Assembly (NCBI RefSeq): GCF_000092025.1
Contig: NC_003062.2
Coordinates: 2,230,001 to 2,294,000 of the forward strand
Origin: Agrobacterium fabrum str. C58
Lineage (GTDB): Bacteria; Pseudomonadota; Alphaproteobacteria; Rhizobiales; Rhizobiaceae
Direction: 5' to 3'
Length of the DNA: 64,000 nt
Position numbers and translations under genes: made by a program. The notes below the pieces were generated by a model, which was not told the origin of the DNA, did no database searches, and saw only the letters and a list, made by a program, of their open reading frames with translations. Shown piece after piece: positions 44,151 through 54,062 of the stretch; position 1 is the first letter of the stretch, and each line of letters begins with the position of its first letter.

Positions 44151-44759
44151 TCACCAGGCTCCAGTCAGCATCTCACCCGTCAGCGGCACGGTTCGCGCCT
44201 TGCCGTCCCGGTCGGTTACTGAAAGTGATGCCGCCATCTGCTTGGGGGATTTGCGGAACCAGTTGGCGGCAACGCTCGCCATATCGCCGATCATTGCCTG
44301 TTTGTGCCAGTCGGCAAAACGTCTGGCCGTGGCTTCCGGCTCGGAACGATAGAAGAAATCGCCGGATTGGCCGAGATCATTGATGGATGCCGCCATGGCC
44401 GACAGCGGCCGCTGAAACATCTTTGCCGGCACCGCAAGCGCATCGGTGCCTTCAGAAAAGGCGGGCGCCATGAAATCGATAGCCCATCCGTCGGCCTCGA
44501 CCCAGCAATGGAAATTCTCACCCGCACCCGTCACATAACCGTCTTCGCGATGATCTGCGAACAAGAGAACCGTTCCGCCGAGATTATAGGCGGCAAGCCC
44601 ACCCTTCGGCACCGCCTTCACCTTGTAGTGCTGCTGCAGAATGAAGGCGCCGAAGGTGCTGAAATACATGGAGGCCGAGGCGGGATCGGCGTTCTGGCTG
44701 ATGAGCAGGCTGTTGATGACGCGGTAAATCCTGAAATAGTCGGTCTGCTTGATCAACAT
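44151..44759 (-). CDS. DUF2026 protein
   Basis: This 202-residue protein matches DUF2026: QTDYFRIYRVINSLLISQNA, YFSTFGAFILQQHYKVKA and NFHCWVEADGWAIDFMAPAF. The latter two Cys/His/Asp-containing blocks resemble a transglutaminase-like or NlpC-like catalytic arrangement (H-C-W-V-E and W-A-I-D), but I cannot confirm it. Function is unknown. The same-strand YcxB-like gene follows after 121 bases. Confidence 0.75.
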   Translation of the reverse strand: MLIKQTDYFRIYRVINSLLISQNADPASASMYFSTFGAFILQQHYKVKAVPKGGLAAYNLGGTVLLFADHREDGYVTGAGENFHCWVEADGWAIDFMAPAFSEGTDALAVPAKMFQRPLSAMAASINDLGQSGDFFYRSEPEATARRFADWHKQAMIGDMASVAANWFRKSPKQMAASLSVTDRDGKARTVPLTGEMLTGAW

Positions 44760-44800
44760 GGTCTTTTACTCTTCAAAAACAAGTCGTTGGGCGAGCGTCC

Positions 44801-44931
44801 GCCGCTTGTTTCTTCTGCCCGAGGGGGAGAAGTCCGCGGCAACAGGATGAGGGGGCGATGGTTAAGATATAAGGAGAGGTTGCCCTCTCATCTGACCCTT
44901 CGGGCCATCTTCTCCCCGCCGGGGAGAAGAA
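44801..44931. repeat. intergenic palindromic repeat region with CTTCTCCCC/GGGGAGAAG arms
   Basis: The stretch starts GCCGCTTGTTTCTTC and ends with the palindrome CTTCTCCCC-GCC-GGGGAGAAG. A related but shorter copy of the first half plus palindrome is at 51859-51899. These arms are typical of rhizobial intergenic palindromes. The element separates the DUF2026 promoter from the end of der. Confidence 0.7.
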
Positions 44932-44967
44932 AATGCCACATCGTCGTGCCTCAAAACCGCAGGCCGA

Positions 44968-46398
44968 TCACCGCCGCTTCTTCGCCTTGCTCTCGAACGG
45001 ATTGTCCGAGCCACGATAATGCACGCGGATCGGTACGCCTGGCATGTCGAAATCCTTGCGCAGGCCGTTGACGAGATAACGCGTATAGCTCTCCGGAATG
45101 GCTTCCGGACGGGTGCAGGAAATCATGAAGGCCGGCGGGCGGGCCTTGACCTGCGTCATGTATTTCAGCTTCAGGCGTCGGCCGGAAACGGCTGGCGGCG
45201 GATGCTGCGTGGTCTGCGCATCCAGCCAGCGGTTGAGCTTGGCGGTCGAGATGCGGCGGTTCCAGGTCTTGTCCGTATCGATGATGCTCTGCATCAGCCG
45301 GTCGAGGCCATAACCCGTTTGGCCGGACATTGGCACGGCACGGATGCCACGCGCCTGCGGCAAGAGACGCTCGGTCTTTTCGCGCAGATCGGCCAGATAG
45401 GCCTGCGGGTCTTCCACGAGATCCCACTTGTTGAAGGCGAGCACGGCGGCGCGGCCTTCGCGAATGACGAGATCGACCAGCTGCAGATCCTGCTTTTCGA
45501 ATGGGATGGTGCTGTCGAAAACGATGACGACGGTTTCCGCAAAACGGATGGAGCGCAGCGAATCCGCGACCGAGAGCTTTTCCAGCTTTTCCGTCACCTT
45601 GGCCTTGCGGCGCATGCCGGCCGTATCGAACATCTTGATGGTGCGGCCGCGCCAGTCCCATTCGACCGAAATGCTGTCACGGGTAATGCCGGCTTCCGGG
45701 CCGGTCAGCAGCCGGTCTTCGCCGAGGAAACGGTTGATGAGCGTCGACTTGCCCGCATTCGGCCGGCCGATGATGGCGACGCGCAGCGGCTTGGTCTCGT
45801 CATAGACGGGCTCTTCGTCTTCTTCTTCCTCGCTGCCGGGCTCAGTGCGCGGAAGCACAATATCCGTTTCCGCCTCATCCACATCAGGCGGGAACGCCAT
45901 GTCTTCGCCGATCGCCTCGACAATGGCGTCGCGCAGGTCGATCATGCCCTGACCATGTTCGGCTGAAACCGGGCAAGGCTCGCCAAGACCGAGGGTAAAG
46001 GCGTCATAAAAACCGGCATCGGAACCGCGCGCTTCTGACTTGTTGGCCACCAGCACCACCGGCTTGCCGCGACGGCGCAACATTTCGCCCAGCGTCTCGT
46101 CGGCGGGCGTCAGTCCGGCCTTGGCGTCGATGACAAACAACGTCACATCGGCTTCATCGATCGCCGCTTCCGTCTGCGCCCACATACGGCCCTGAAGCGT
46201 TTCCGGCCCGGATTGCTCCAGACCGGCGGTATCGATGATGGTGAAGCGCAGGTCTATGAGCTTGGCATCGCCGGGGCGGCGGTCGCGGGTCACGCCCGGT
46301 GTGTCGTCCACCAGCGCCAGCTTCTTTCCGACCAGACGGTTGAAAAGCGTGGACTTGCCGACATTGGGGCGCCCGACTATGGCGACGGTGAAGCTCAT
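44968..46398 (-). CDS. der: ribosome-associated GTPase Der (EngA)
   Basis: The 476-residue protein has two tandem GTPase domains: G1 motifs [10 protein letters not shown] (residues 8-17) and [10 protein letters not shown] (about 212), NKSE and NKWD G4 motifs, and a C-terminal KH-like domain ([20 protein letters not shown] then RVHYRG). A very acidic linker ([12 protein letters not shown]) joins the domains, as in other rhizobia. Der is required for maturation of the 50S ribosomal subunit. It lies 133 bases after the YfgM-like gene. Confidence 0.97.
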   Translation of the reverse strand: MSFTVAIVGRPNVGKSTLFNRLVGKKLALVDDTPGVTRDRRPGDAKLIDLRFTIIDTAGLEQSGPETLQGRMWAQTEAAIDEADVTLFVIDAKAGLTPADETLGEMLRRRGKPVVLVANKSEARGSDAGFYDAFTLGLGEPCPVSAEHGQGMIDLRDAIVEAIGEDMAFPPDVDEAETDIVLPRTEPGSEEEEDEEPVYDETKPLRVAIIGRPNAGKSTLINRFLGEDRLLTGPEAGITRDSISVEWDWRGRTIKMFDTAGMRRKAKVTEKLEKLSVADSLRSIRFAETVVIVFDSTIPFEKQDLQLVDLVIREGRAAVLAFNKWDLVEDPQAYLADLREKTERLLPQARGIRAVPMSGQTGYGLDRLMQSIIDTDKTWNRRISTAKLNRWLDAQTTQHPPPAVSGRRLKLKYMTQVKARPPAFMISCTRPEAIPESYTRYLVNGLRKDFDMPGVPIRVHYRGSDNPFESKAKKRR

Positions 46399-46423
46399 TG
46401 TTGTGTGTTCCTTAGAGCAAGTC

Positions 46424-46450
46424 TGCCCAAAACGTTACCTGTTTTGGGCA
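46424..46450. repeat. short perfect inverted repeat upstream of der
   Basis: TGCCCAAAAC (46424-46433) and GTTTTGGGCA (46441-46450) are perfect 10-bp arms with a 7-base loop, in a sequence starting AGAGCAAGTC that resembles common rhizobial intergenic elements. It lies in the 133 bases between the TPR gene and der. Confidence 0.6.
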
Positions 46451-46531
46451 AAAGACATGCGTAAAATAATGAGTTGGATCGCTTTGGCAATGCAAAGAAA
46501 TGCCGGGGCGATCTGGATGGGAGAAGCGGCT

Positions 46532-47203
46532 TTAAGCAGCTTTGCCCGAAGCGGTAATGTTGTCGAGCATGATCTGCGCGCGGTTCGTTACGTTGCGCGG
46601 GGCCTGCGTGTCGCTCATGATCTGCTCGAACCATTGTTTGGCCTTGGCGAAATCGCCGGCCTTGTAGGCGGCGAGACCCAGAGCCTCGCGGGCCGACGCC
46701 CGCATGGTCTGGCCGTCAGTGCTGAGCGGCTCGGCAAGTGCAACCACCTGATCATAGGTGCCGTTGTCGACGAGCAACCAGGCGGCGCGCACCCTGGCGG
46801 TGTCGCGGAAGACCTGCGGTGCGGAGGTATCGTTGCCGATGGCGGTGAAGGCGGCGATGGCGCCGGCCGCATCGCCCTTCTGCGACAGCAGCGTGGCGGA
46901 GCGGAACTTCGCAAGCACTGGATAATTGCCATGACCCGTGGTTTCGAGATCGGCAAAGGCCTTCAGCGCATCGTCGGTCTTGTTTTCGGAAGCGAGCTTC
47001 AGCGCAGCCAGGAACTGGTCGCCGGAGTTGGAAGCGCGGCTGGTGTTCCAGTATTCGTAGATGCCCGCGCCTGCAGCACCGACAACCACGAGAATGGCGG
47101 CGCCCACGACCACGATACCGTACCGGCCCCAGAAGCGCGACAGCTGCTCGGAGCGGATCTGCTCGTTCACTTCGCGGATAAAGGTATCATTTTCGTTTGC
47201 CAT
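46532..47203 (-). CDS. YfgM-like membrane-anchored tetratricopeptide protein
   Basis: The 223-residue protein has a cytoplasmic N-terminus (NENDTFIREVNEQIRSEQLS), one membrane helix (about residues 27-49) and a TPR domain (AALKLASENKTDDALKAFAD, ALGLAAYKAGDFAKAKQWFE). This is the layout of YfgM, a partner of the Sec translocon and periplasmic chaperones, and in many proteobacteria yfgM lies next to der, as here. ATG at 47203; the 27-codon upstream extension is not family-like. Confidence 0.88.
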   Translation of the reverse strand: MANENDTFIREVNEQIRSEQLSRFWGRYGIVVVGAAILVVVGAAGAGIYEYWNTSRASNSGDQFLAALKLASENKTDDALKAFADLETTGHGNYPVLAKFRSATLLSQKGDAAGAIAAFTAIGNDTSAPQVFRDTARVRAAWLLVDNGTYDQVVALAEPLSTDGQTMRASAREALGLAAYKAGDFAKAKQWFEQIMSDTQAPRNVTNRAQIMLDNITASGKAA

Positions 47204-47358
47204 CAAATTCTCCGTTACCCGCGCGGAGATCGTTGCCGATCCATCCGTCCGCGGACATACCAAGCCGCTTACCCGGGTCGGCAAAAGTCAGGCCGACCGG
47301 GTCATGGTCGGCCTTCTAGCCTATTTTGCCTGATATGTAAGGGGGAAACGTCGATTTC

Positions 47359-47943
47359 CTACATCGCGATGGGCTGAACGCCGATCAACCATTCGTGCAG
47401 TTTCAGGATGAAAGCGCCCCACAGAACGATGCCGCCGACGATGGCCACCAGATCATAGCGGCTTGAAACGAAGTCGCGGACCACTTTTTCACCCGCGCGC
47501 TCGCGGCGCTTCAGCGAAATCCGCATCACCACGCCCCAGGCGAGGAACGATGCAAAGAGCAGGATCGAGGACGTCTCGCCATTGGCGAGAAGATGCGCGA
47601 GCGCCCAGATCTTGACCGAAAGAATGAGCGGATGTTTCGTCTTCGTGGCGATGTGGCCAGCCGGGATGAGGCTGGCGATGAGACAGATCATCGCCGGCAG
47701 CATCAGGGTCACAGCGATATGGCTCATAAAGACCGGCGGATTCCAGAGCATGCCGGTCTCCTGCCGGGCTTCACCGAAGGCATAGATGACAAGGCCGAGC
47801 GTGATGAGGCTGACGAGGGAATAAACGCCCTTGAAAGGCCCCTCACCCATCGCCGCGATCATACGGGCGCGAAATTGCGGTGCGACCACCTTCAAAAGGT
47901 GGGTCAGCAGGAACAAGGCAAGACAGAGTACGAGAAAAAGCAT
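47359..47943 (-). CDS. nnrU: NnrU-family integral membrane protein
   Basis: A 194-residue protein with about six hydrophobic segments and the NnrU pattern HLLKVVAPQFRARMIAAMGE, NPPVFMSHIAVTLMLPAM and HIATKTKHPLILSVKIWALAHLLANG. NnrU proteins are linked to nitric-oxide/denitrification regulation in Rhodobacter and relatives, but also occur as general isoprenoid-biosynthesis-associated membrane proteins. No nor or nir genes are nearby. Confidence 0.87.
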   Translation of the reverse strand: MLFLVLCLALFLLTHLLKVVAPQFRARMIAAMGEGPFKGVYSLVSLITLGLVIYAFGEARQETGMLWNPPVFMSHIAVTLMLPAMICLIASLIPAGHIATKTKHPLILSVKIWALAHLLANGETSSILLFASFLAWGVVMRISLKRRERAGEKVVRDFVSSRYDLVAIVGGIVLWGAFILKLHEWLIGVQPIAM

Positions 47944-48093
47944 GGAACACGGTCCCCCGATGGAACGAATGCGGCCCGATCACCGCGGTTAAGAACAGGA
48001 ATTAGGCTGAAAGCCATGAAAACGCCAGCCACTTCAAAGCTTCGCCTTATTCCACCCGCAAAAGGCCACGGTGTTTCATATGACGGATAACTG

Positions 48094-49077
48094 ATGTTTC
48101 GCCCCTTTGCCGCTTTTTCTCTGTCGCTTCTCGCCGCCCTTCCTGCACTTGCGCAGGAGGCGCAGAAGCCGAAGCAGTTGGTCATCGTCTCCTTCGACGG
48201 TGCGGGCGACAATACGCTGTGGGAAAGAAGCCGGGCGACGGGCAAGCAGGTCGGCGCGCATTTCACCTATTTTCTCGCCTGCACGCTGGTGATGGACCGC
48301 AAGACCAGCGCCAAGACCTATCAGGGACCGGGCCAGAAGGCCGGCCGCTCCAATGTCGGCTTCGGGCAGTCACAGGAAGAGGTGGAAACGAGGCTGAGAA
48401 ACATCTGGGCCGCCTATCGTGAAGGCCACGAGATCGGCAACCATACCTGCGGCCATTTCGATGGCGGGCAGTGGACCGCCGAACAATGGGATGGCGAATT
48501 CACCACCTTCACCAGTACCCTGGAAAATGCCTGGCAGATGATCGGCAAGAAGGGCGAGGAGCCCGAAGGCTGGCGCGATATGGTCAAGAAGATCAATGGT
48601 TTCCGCGCCCCCTATCTGTCGCAGGGCCCGGCGCTAACTGCCGCGCAGAAGAAGCACGGCTTCGTTTATGACGCCACCAGCATCACCAAGGGGCCGGAAT
48701 GGCCGGTGGAGCGCGAAGGCATCCAGCATTTCGGCCTGCCGCTCATTCCAGAGGGGCCCGGCAACCGCCCGATCATCGCCATGGACTACAATCTCTTCAT
48801 CCGCCACTCCATCGGCATCGAAACGCCTGACCGTGCCGGGGAATTTGAGGAGCGCGCCTATACGGCCTTCCGCAATGCATTCGACAGGCAATATAATGGC
48901 GAGCGCATTCCGTTGCAGATGGGCTTTCACTTCGTGAAGATGAATGGCGGCGCTTATTGGAATGCCTATGAGCGGCTGCTGCGCGAAGTCTGCCAGAAAG
49001 AGGATGTGGCCTGCGTCAGCTATGCCGAGGCGATGCCGATGATCGAGGCGCGCAGGAAGCAGAAGACGGAGGGTTAA
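48094..49077 (+). CDS. secreted polysaccharide deacetylase
   Basis: The 327-residue precursor has a signal peptide (ending PALAQE) and a NodB-homology domain: HEIGNHTCGHF provides the metal-binding H-x3-H (with the Thr/Ser in between) and GFRAPYLSQGPAL the catalytic-loop R-A-P-Y. The first motif is SFDGAGDN where TFDD is usual, so the general base is altered and activity may differ from standard chitooligosaccharide or peptidoglycan deacetylases. It ends at a bidirectional terminator shared with bacA. Confidence 0.82.
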   Translation: MFRPFAAFSLSLLAALPALAQEAQKPKQLVIVSFDGAGDNTLWERSRATGKQVGAHFTYFLACTLVMDRKTSAKTYQGPGQKAGRSNVGFGQSQEEVETRLRNIWAAYREGHEIGNHTCGHFDGGQWTAEQWDGEFTTFTSTLENAWQMIGKKGEEPEGWRDMVKKINGFRAPYLSQGPALTAAQKKHGFVYDATSITKGPEWPVEREGIQHFGLPLIPEGPGNRPIIAMDYNLFIRHSIGIETPDRAGEFEERAYTAFRNAFDRQYNGERIPLQMGFHFVKMNGGAYWNAYERLLREVCQKEDVACVSYAEAMPMIEARRKQKTEG

Positions 49078-49092
49078 GGCCCCCGTTTCACG

Positions 49093-49120
49093 AAAAAGGC
49101 GGCCGATTGGCCGCCTTTTT
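49093..49120. terminator. bidirectional terminator between the deacetylase gene and bacA
   Basis: AAAAAGGCGGCC-GATT-GGCCGCCTTTTT is a perfect palindrome with A and T runs on both sides, placed between the two convergent genes. Confidence 0.9.
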
Positions 49121-49127
49121 ATATGTT

Positions 49128-50396
49128 TTAGGGCTTATTTGCCGCCAGTTCACCAGCTTCCGCTTCCCGTTGCAGATAGCGCTCGTCGATATCCGGCAGG
49201 GGCTTGTCGTCGATCGCGGCTTCAAAGGCCACCAAACGCTTATGAATGGACAGCAGTTCGATGATCGTCGTCCAGGAATTGACCAGATACTGAAACGAAT
49301 TGCTGACTTGACCGAAGGCCGTGGCGATCTGCTGGTAGATACCGTAGGTGATCTTGCCTGCCACGATGGTTGGAACAAGCATTAAAAGCAGGAACACCGC
49401 ATCGGCCTGAATGTAGAAATACCGGGCGACGTTGAAATAGAGATAGTGCCAATACATGCGGAAATAGTTTTTCCGCACATTGGAATACAGTTCCTTGACT
49501 GTCGGGGGCTGGGCGCGGTCTGCGTGGTCCTCGCCATAGACCAGTTCTTTACGATAGGCAGCTTCCACACGTTGATTGCGGAAGTTCAAACCGGGCAGCT
49601 TGATGCCGACTGTCGCCAGGAGCACCGTGCCGAATATGGACCAGACGATCGCCAACCAGAACAGCGCATGCGGCACTTCACCGATGATCGGCAATTCGGA
49701 GACGTAGGACGACAGCGCAAACAGGATCGGCAGGAAAACGACGAGTGTCATGACCGAATTGATCAGGGTGATGCCCAATGCCTCCAGCGTGGAGGAGAAC
49801 CGCATCGTATCTTCCTGAACACGCTGGGAAGCACCTTCGATATGGCGCAGCTTTTCCCATTTGGACATGTAGAAGTCGTTCATCGCGGTTCGCCAGCGGA
49901 AGATATAATGGCTGGTGAAGAAATCCGTCAGGATCGAAACCGCCATGCTGAGAAAGGCGATCTTAGCGAAGACGATCTGGAGGCTATAGAAATCCCAGAC
50001 TTCGATACCCGGTTGTTTGGAAAGGGCATTTTGCAGAAGGTCACCGAAAGGCCGCCGGAAATTATTGATAACGACGGAAATCTGAACGCCGAAATAGGTC
50101 ACCGCGATAATCAGCAGCGATCCCCAGATGGACCAGAGCTTCCAGGGGTGATCCTTGGCGATGACGGTCCAGACGACGCCGAACAACGCCAGGCACGATG
50201 CTAGATAGCCGTAAAAGAACAGATTTGCGGGAACCAGAAAATAACTGAGATCGTAGGGTTCCTGTTCAGGCATCACGTAGCCCCAGGACGCCCCTACCCT
50301 TTCAACTATGAAATACCAGGCAAGAATAGCGAAGAAGGCCCAAACGATGGCGGAGGTAAAGAACAATTTCGGCTTGGGAAAGAAGGAATGAAACAC
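49128..50396 (-). CDS. bacA: BacA/SbmA-family peptide antibiotic transporter
   Basis: The 422-residue protein has seven or eight membrane helices and the family text MFHSFFPKPKLFFTSAIVW, FRWRTAMNDFYMSKWEKL and EGASQRVQEDTMRFSSTLE. BacA/SbmA proteins import proline-rich and other antimicrobial peptides in a proton-dependent way; in Sinorhizobium BacA is essential for bacteroids and affects very-long-chain fatty acid lipid A. Here it probably serves envelope physiology and tolerance of host peptides. Single gene. Confidence 0.93.
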   Translation of the reverse strand: MFHSFFPKPKLFFTSAIVWAFFAILAWYFIVERVGASWGYVMPEQEPYDLSYFLVPANLFFYGYLASCLALFGVVWTVIAKDHPWKLWSIWGSLLIIAVTYFGVQISVVINNFRRPFGDLLQNALSKQPGIEVWDFYSLQIVFAKIAFLSMAVSILTDFFTSHYIFRWRTAMNDFYMSKWEKLRHIEGASQRVQEDTMRFSSTLEALGITLINSVMTLVVFLPILFALSSYVSELPIIGEVPHALFWLAIVWSIFGTVLLATVGIKLPGLNFRNQRVEAAYRKELVYGEDHADRAQPPTVKELYSNVRKNYFRMYWHYLYFNVARYFYIQADAVFLLLMLVPTIVAGKITYGIYQQIATAFGQVSNSFQYLVNSWTTIIELLSIHKRLVAFEAAIDDKPLPDIDERYLQREAEAGELAANKP

Positions 50397-50560
50397 GTTG
50401 TTGAACTCACGCGCGTTTGAAGTCAGCCATTATTGGCGAAGCACTAGATGGCCCGAACCTAGGGCAGAAATTTGTGCACAGCAACGATGAAGCGGCCACC
50501 TTAACAAGATGTAAGGCGCAAACGGTGGATCGATCCCCACAAAAAACGCGGATGGCGGGC

Positions 50561-51751
50561 CTAACGTCTCCCTTCCGCGGCAAGCACCGGCAGCATCAGG
50601 AGAATGCTGACGACCAGCACGGCGGAGGCGAGAATGCTGGGCGCGGTGAAACTGCCCGTCACCTCGGCAATCCAGCCGGCGGCAAGCGGCCCGACGATCT
50701 GGCCCGTGCCAAAGGCGGCCGTCATCAGCGCAAAGGCACGACGCGGGCTCGGCCCGGCAAATTCCCTGCCGAGCTGCAGCCCATAGGCGGTGATGACCAT
50801 GAAGGTCAGCCCGAGAAGCAGGCCGCCGGCCAGAACGCCGGCCACGGGCGGCAGCATCACAGAGGCAAAGACGCCAACGGCCTCGACCGCAAGAACGATC
50901 ACGAAAGCCCGCTTCAGCCTCTGTGACTTCAACACCGGTTTCCAGAGGAAAAGCGAAGCGGCAGCGGCGCAGCCGGTGATGAACCAGGCGAGGAATTCCA
51001 CGAAAGCGCCGGCCGCCGCCATGCGGGCAATCGCCACGATGAAGGTGGCAGTGATGACGTATCCGAAGCCGAACAGCCCATAGGCCAGCGTCGTCAGGAA
51101 CAGCGGTCGCGTCCAGGCGAGCGGCGGCTCCGCCGCTGAAGACGCATGCCGCGGCGGGCCGGCGGGAAGCACCCGGAAGACGAGAAGAAATGCGACGAAG
51201 GAAAAGACGGCACCGGCGATCCACTCCTCCCTCCACGACGAACCGCCGCCATCAAAGACGACGCCGATCAGATAGACCGCCAGCGAGGAAATCGCGATAC
51301 CGGCACCGACACCGCCATAATGCAGCGCCTGCACACTGTCCCTGCCGGCTTTTGCGGCATGGCCGATGACGATCTGCGAGGTGAAGATCATGGTCATCGC
51401 ACTGGCGACACCCGCCAGAAACCGGATGACGGTGAAAGCCGCAACCGAGTTGAACGCGGCCATGGCAAGCAGCAGCGCGGCGGTGGAAAACAGGCCACAA
51501 AGCGCAACCAGCCGCTCCCGCCCCGACCCCCAGGAAGAGGCGGCGAGAATCGCGCCTGCGAGATAACCGGCGAAATTTCCAGCCGCGACAATTCCCGCAT
51601 CCCCCGCCGAGAGCGGCACATCCGCCATCATGCCGGGCAGGATGGGGGTAAAGGAAAAACGGCCGAAACCCATAGCGGAGGCCATCATCAAAGCGCCTGC
51701 AAAACCGAGCGCGGTCAGATGTCTGGTGGAAAGTGGCTTGTCGATGCTCAT
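50561..51751 (-). CDS. YbfB/YjiJ-family MFS transporter
   Basis: The 396-residue protein has about twelve helices. GFGRFSFTPILPGMM near the N-terminus and AGNFAGYLAGAILA are the YbfB/YjiJ (PF06779) hallmarks, and ITAYGLQLGREFAG with FGTGQIVGPLAAGWIAE lies in the second half. Substrates of this group are not known; some are thought to be small-molecule exporters. It stands alone between bacA and map. Confidence 0.85.
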   Translation of the reverse strand: MSIDKPLSTRHLTALGFAGALMMASAMGFGRFSFTPILPGMMADVPLSAGDAGIVAAGNFAGYLAGAILAASSWGSGRERLVALCGLFSTAALLLAMAAFNSVAAFTVIRFLAGVASAMTMIFTSQIVIGHAAKAGRDSVQALHYGGVGAGIAISSLAVYLIGVVFDGGGSSWREEWIAGAVFSFVAFLLVFRVLPAGPPRHASSAAEPPLAWTRPLFLTTLAYGLFGFGYVITATFIVAIARMAAAGAFVEFLAWFITGCAAAASLFLWKPVLKSQRLKRAFVIVLAVEAVGVFASVMLPPVAGVLAGGLLLGLTFMVITAYGLQLGREFAGPSPRRAFALMTAAFGTGQIVGPLAAGWIAEVTGSFTAPSILASAVLVVSILLMLPVLAAEGRR

Positions 51752-51858
51752 GCGTGGCTTATCGCAACAGGGCGGATAGGCGACAAGCGAGTTATTTTGA
51801 TCGGCGTTATAAGCGGTCTTTATCGGTGACGCGGTGAGCGGCGATGCGTTCCTACGTC

Positions 51859-51899
51859 GCCGCTTGTTTCTTCTCCACGCCGGGGAGAAGAAAAATGCC
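51859..51899. repeat. partial copy of the CTTCTCCCC palindromic repeat
   Basis: GCCGCTTGTTTCTTC followed by an imperfect TTCTCC-ACGCC-GGGGAGAAG hairpin matches parts of the element at 44801-44931. It lies between map and the MFS gene. Confidence 0.65.
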
Positions 51900-51961
51900 G
51901 CAGCCGCTCACCTTATCTTAACGGCGAGCAAGCACCATCATTCTTCGCAAGAACGGATTTG

Positions 51962-52714
51962 TCACTCAACCAGCGTCAACACCAGCGGCCCGTTCTTCGT
52001 CGCCACCACCGTATGCTCATACTGCACGGTCGGCGCGCTCGGATCGCTGTAGAGCGTCCAAGGATCATCGTCGCCATCTTCAGCCCAATAGGCCCCTGTC
52101 GAAAGAAACGGCTCGACGGTGAACACCATGCCTTCCTGCATGATGCGGCGCTCATCCTTGTCCGGCCAGGTCGCCAACTCCTTCGGCTCCTCATGCAGCG
52201 AACGACCTATGCCGTGGCTCGCCAGATTGGTGATCAGCGTATAGCGGTTCTTTTTGGCAAAGGCGCCGATGGCATTGCCGATATCGGCGAAGGGCCGGCC
52301 GGTTTTTACCTGTTGCAGGCCGGTCCACATGGCGCGTTTGCCATCGCGGCACAGCCGCTCGATGTCCTTTTTGACAGGCGGCACGGCGAAGGACGAACCC
52401 GTGTCACCGAAAAAGCCGTTTTTCACCGCCGAGACATCGATATTGACGAGATCGCCTGCCTTGATGATGCGCGGGCCGGGAATGCCGTGGGCCACTTCCT
52501 CGTTGACGCTGATGCAGGTCGCGCCGGGAAATTTGTAGCAGAACTCCGGCGCGGATTGCGCGCCGTTATCCTCCAGCACCTTGCGGCCGATCGCATCCAG
52601 CTCGGCCGTGGTGATGCCGGGTTCCAGCGCGTCCGCCATGGTCTGCATGGCCACGGCGCAAAGACGGCCGATATCCTTCAGCAGATCAAGTTCTTCGTCG
52701 GTGGAAATAACCAT
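51962..52714 (-). CDS. map: type I methionine aminopeptidase
   Basis: The 250-residue enzyme removes N-terminal Met from new proteins. The five metal ligands are in NIDVSAVKNGFFGDTG (two Asp), SHGIGRSLHEEP (His), FTVEPFLS (Glu) and VQYEHTVVAT (Glu). The length and absence of an N-terminal zinc finger fit bacterial MAP type Ia. It may be a second map gene, since rhizobia often carry more than one. Confidence 0.95.
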   Translation of the reverse strand: MVISTDEELDLLKDIGRLCAVAMQTMADALEPGITTAELDAIGRKVLEDNGAQSAPEFCYKFPGATCISVNEEVAHGIPGPRIIKAGDLVNIDVSAVKNGFFGDTGSSFAVPPVKKDIERLCRDGKRAMWTGLQQVKTGRPFADIGNAIGAFAKKNRYTLITNLASHGIGRSLHEEPKELATWPDKDERRIMQEGMVFTVEPFLSTGAYWAEDGDDDPWTLYSDPSAPTVQYEHTVVATKNGPLVLTLVE

Positions 52715-52768
52715 GTCTCTGTCCGTCGTTCTGTCTGGCGGGTCTGAAAACGCCCGCCTTGGTAATCA

Positions 52769-53830
52769 TCAGGCCGTGGCTTTCACCGGATCGGCGCTCC
52801 CCGTCAATTCTTTTCTGACAAGAGGGGCGACTTTCGTACCATAAAGCTCGATGCCGCGCATGATCTGATCATGCGGCATCAGGCCGATGGCCATCTGCAG
52901 CAGGAAACGATCATTCTTGAAGACGCCATGTGCCTTGATGATCTTTTCCGCCACCAGTTCCGGCTCGCCGAGAAAGAGATTGCCCTCCGGCCCGCGCGCC
53001 GCATCGAAATGCGCACGGTTCGTCGGTCCCCAGCCGCGCTCGCGGCCGATGCGGTTCATCACCTCCGCCTGCGGGCCGTAAAACTGGTCGGCAGCCTTGT
53101 CGGTCGTATCGGCGATGAAGCCGTGCACATTGATGCTGGTGCGCAGCTTGGTTTTTTCCTGCCCTGCCCGGCGCGCGGCTTCATGGTAGAGATCGAACAA
53201 CGGTGCAAAACGGCGGTATTCACCGCCAATGATGGCAAGCGCCACCGGCAGGCCCATGGCGCCGGCCCGCGCCACCGATTGCGGTGTGCCGCCGACCGCG
53301 ATCCAGACCGGCAGACGTTCCTGCAAGGGCCGTGGATAAACGCCGCGCCCGTTGATGGCAGGATGTTTGGTGCCGGACCAGGTGACGACTTCCTGTTCGC
53401 GCAGCGCCAGCAGCAGATCCAGCTTTTCAGCGAAGAGCACGTCGTAATCTTCGAGATCGTAACCGAACAGCGGGTAGGATTCGATGAAGGAGCCGCGCCC
53501 GGCCATGATTTCGGCGCGACCGTTCGACAGAAGATCGACGGTCGAAAATTGCTGGAACACCCGCACCGGGTCATCTGAACTCAACACCGAGACGGCGCTC
53601 GTCAGCCGAATGTTCTTCGTCTTAACCGCTGCAGCCGCAAGCACGGTGGAGGGCGAGGAGACGACATAGTCAGGGCGGTGATGTTCCCCAAGCCCGAAAA
53701 CATCGAGCCCGACCTGATCGGCGAGTTCGATTTCCTCGAGCAATTCCCGCAGCCGGCGCGCGCCTTCAGGCCCGCGGCCATCGGCGGGATTGGGATTGAC
53801 ATCCGCGAATGTGTAAAGACCGAGTTCCAT
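52769..53830 (-). CDS. LLM-class flavin-dependent oxidoreductase
   Basis: The 353-residue protein follows the bacterial luciferase-like TIM-barrel family: [20 protein letters not shown] near residues 37-56, [21 protein letters not shown], and [17 protein letters not shown]. Such enzymes use reduced FMN to oxidise small substrates; its alkanal-monooxygenase or F420-independent substrate is unknown. Located between map and the divergent bdhA. Confidence 0.85.
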   Translation of the reverse strand: MELGLYTFADVNPNPADGRGPEGARRLRELLEEIELADQVGLDVFGLGEHHRPDYVVSSPSTVLAAAAVKTKNIRLTSAVSVLSSDDPVRVFQQFSTVDLLSNGRAEIMAGRGSFIESYPLFGYDLEDYDVLFAEKLDLLLALREQEVVTWSGTKHPAINGRGVYPRPLQERLPVWIAVGGTPQSVARAGAMGLPVALAIIGGEYRRFAPLFDLYHEAARRAGQEKTKLRTSINVHGFIADTTDKAADQFYGPQAEVMNRIGRERGWGPTNRAHFDAARGPEGNLFLGEPELVAEKIIKAHGVFKNDRFLLQMAIGLMPHDQIMRGIELYGTKVAPLVRKELTGSADPVKATA

Positions 53831-54062
53831 AGATGATACCTCTATTTGCTTGCCTGAGAGATAGGCACGGAGGGCCCTTCACACAAACGCAAAATCTGGA
53901 AGCTTAGCTTCGAAAAAATGGATGGGCGCAGCCGGATTTACCACACCGCCCCCCTTCCCCGAAGTGGCGCCCGAAATCACGCCCGAAATCACGATTGCCA
54001 GCCCGCCCCCTTTGGGCATAACCTGCTTAAATATGTGCGAAGTAATGCAAAAAGGGGAAAGC

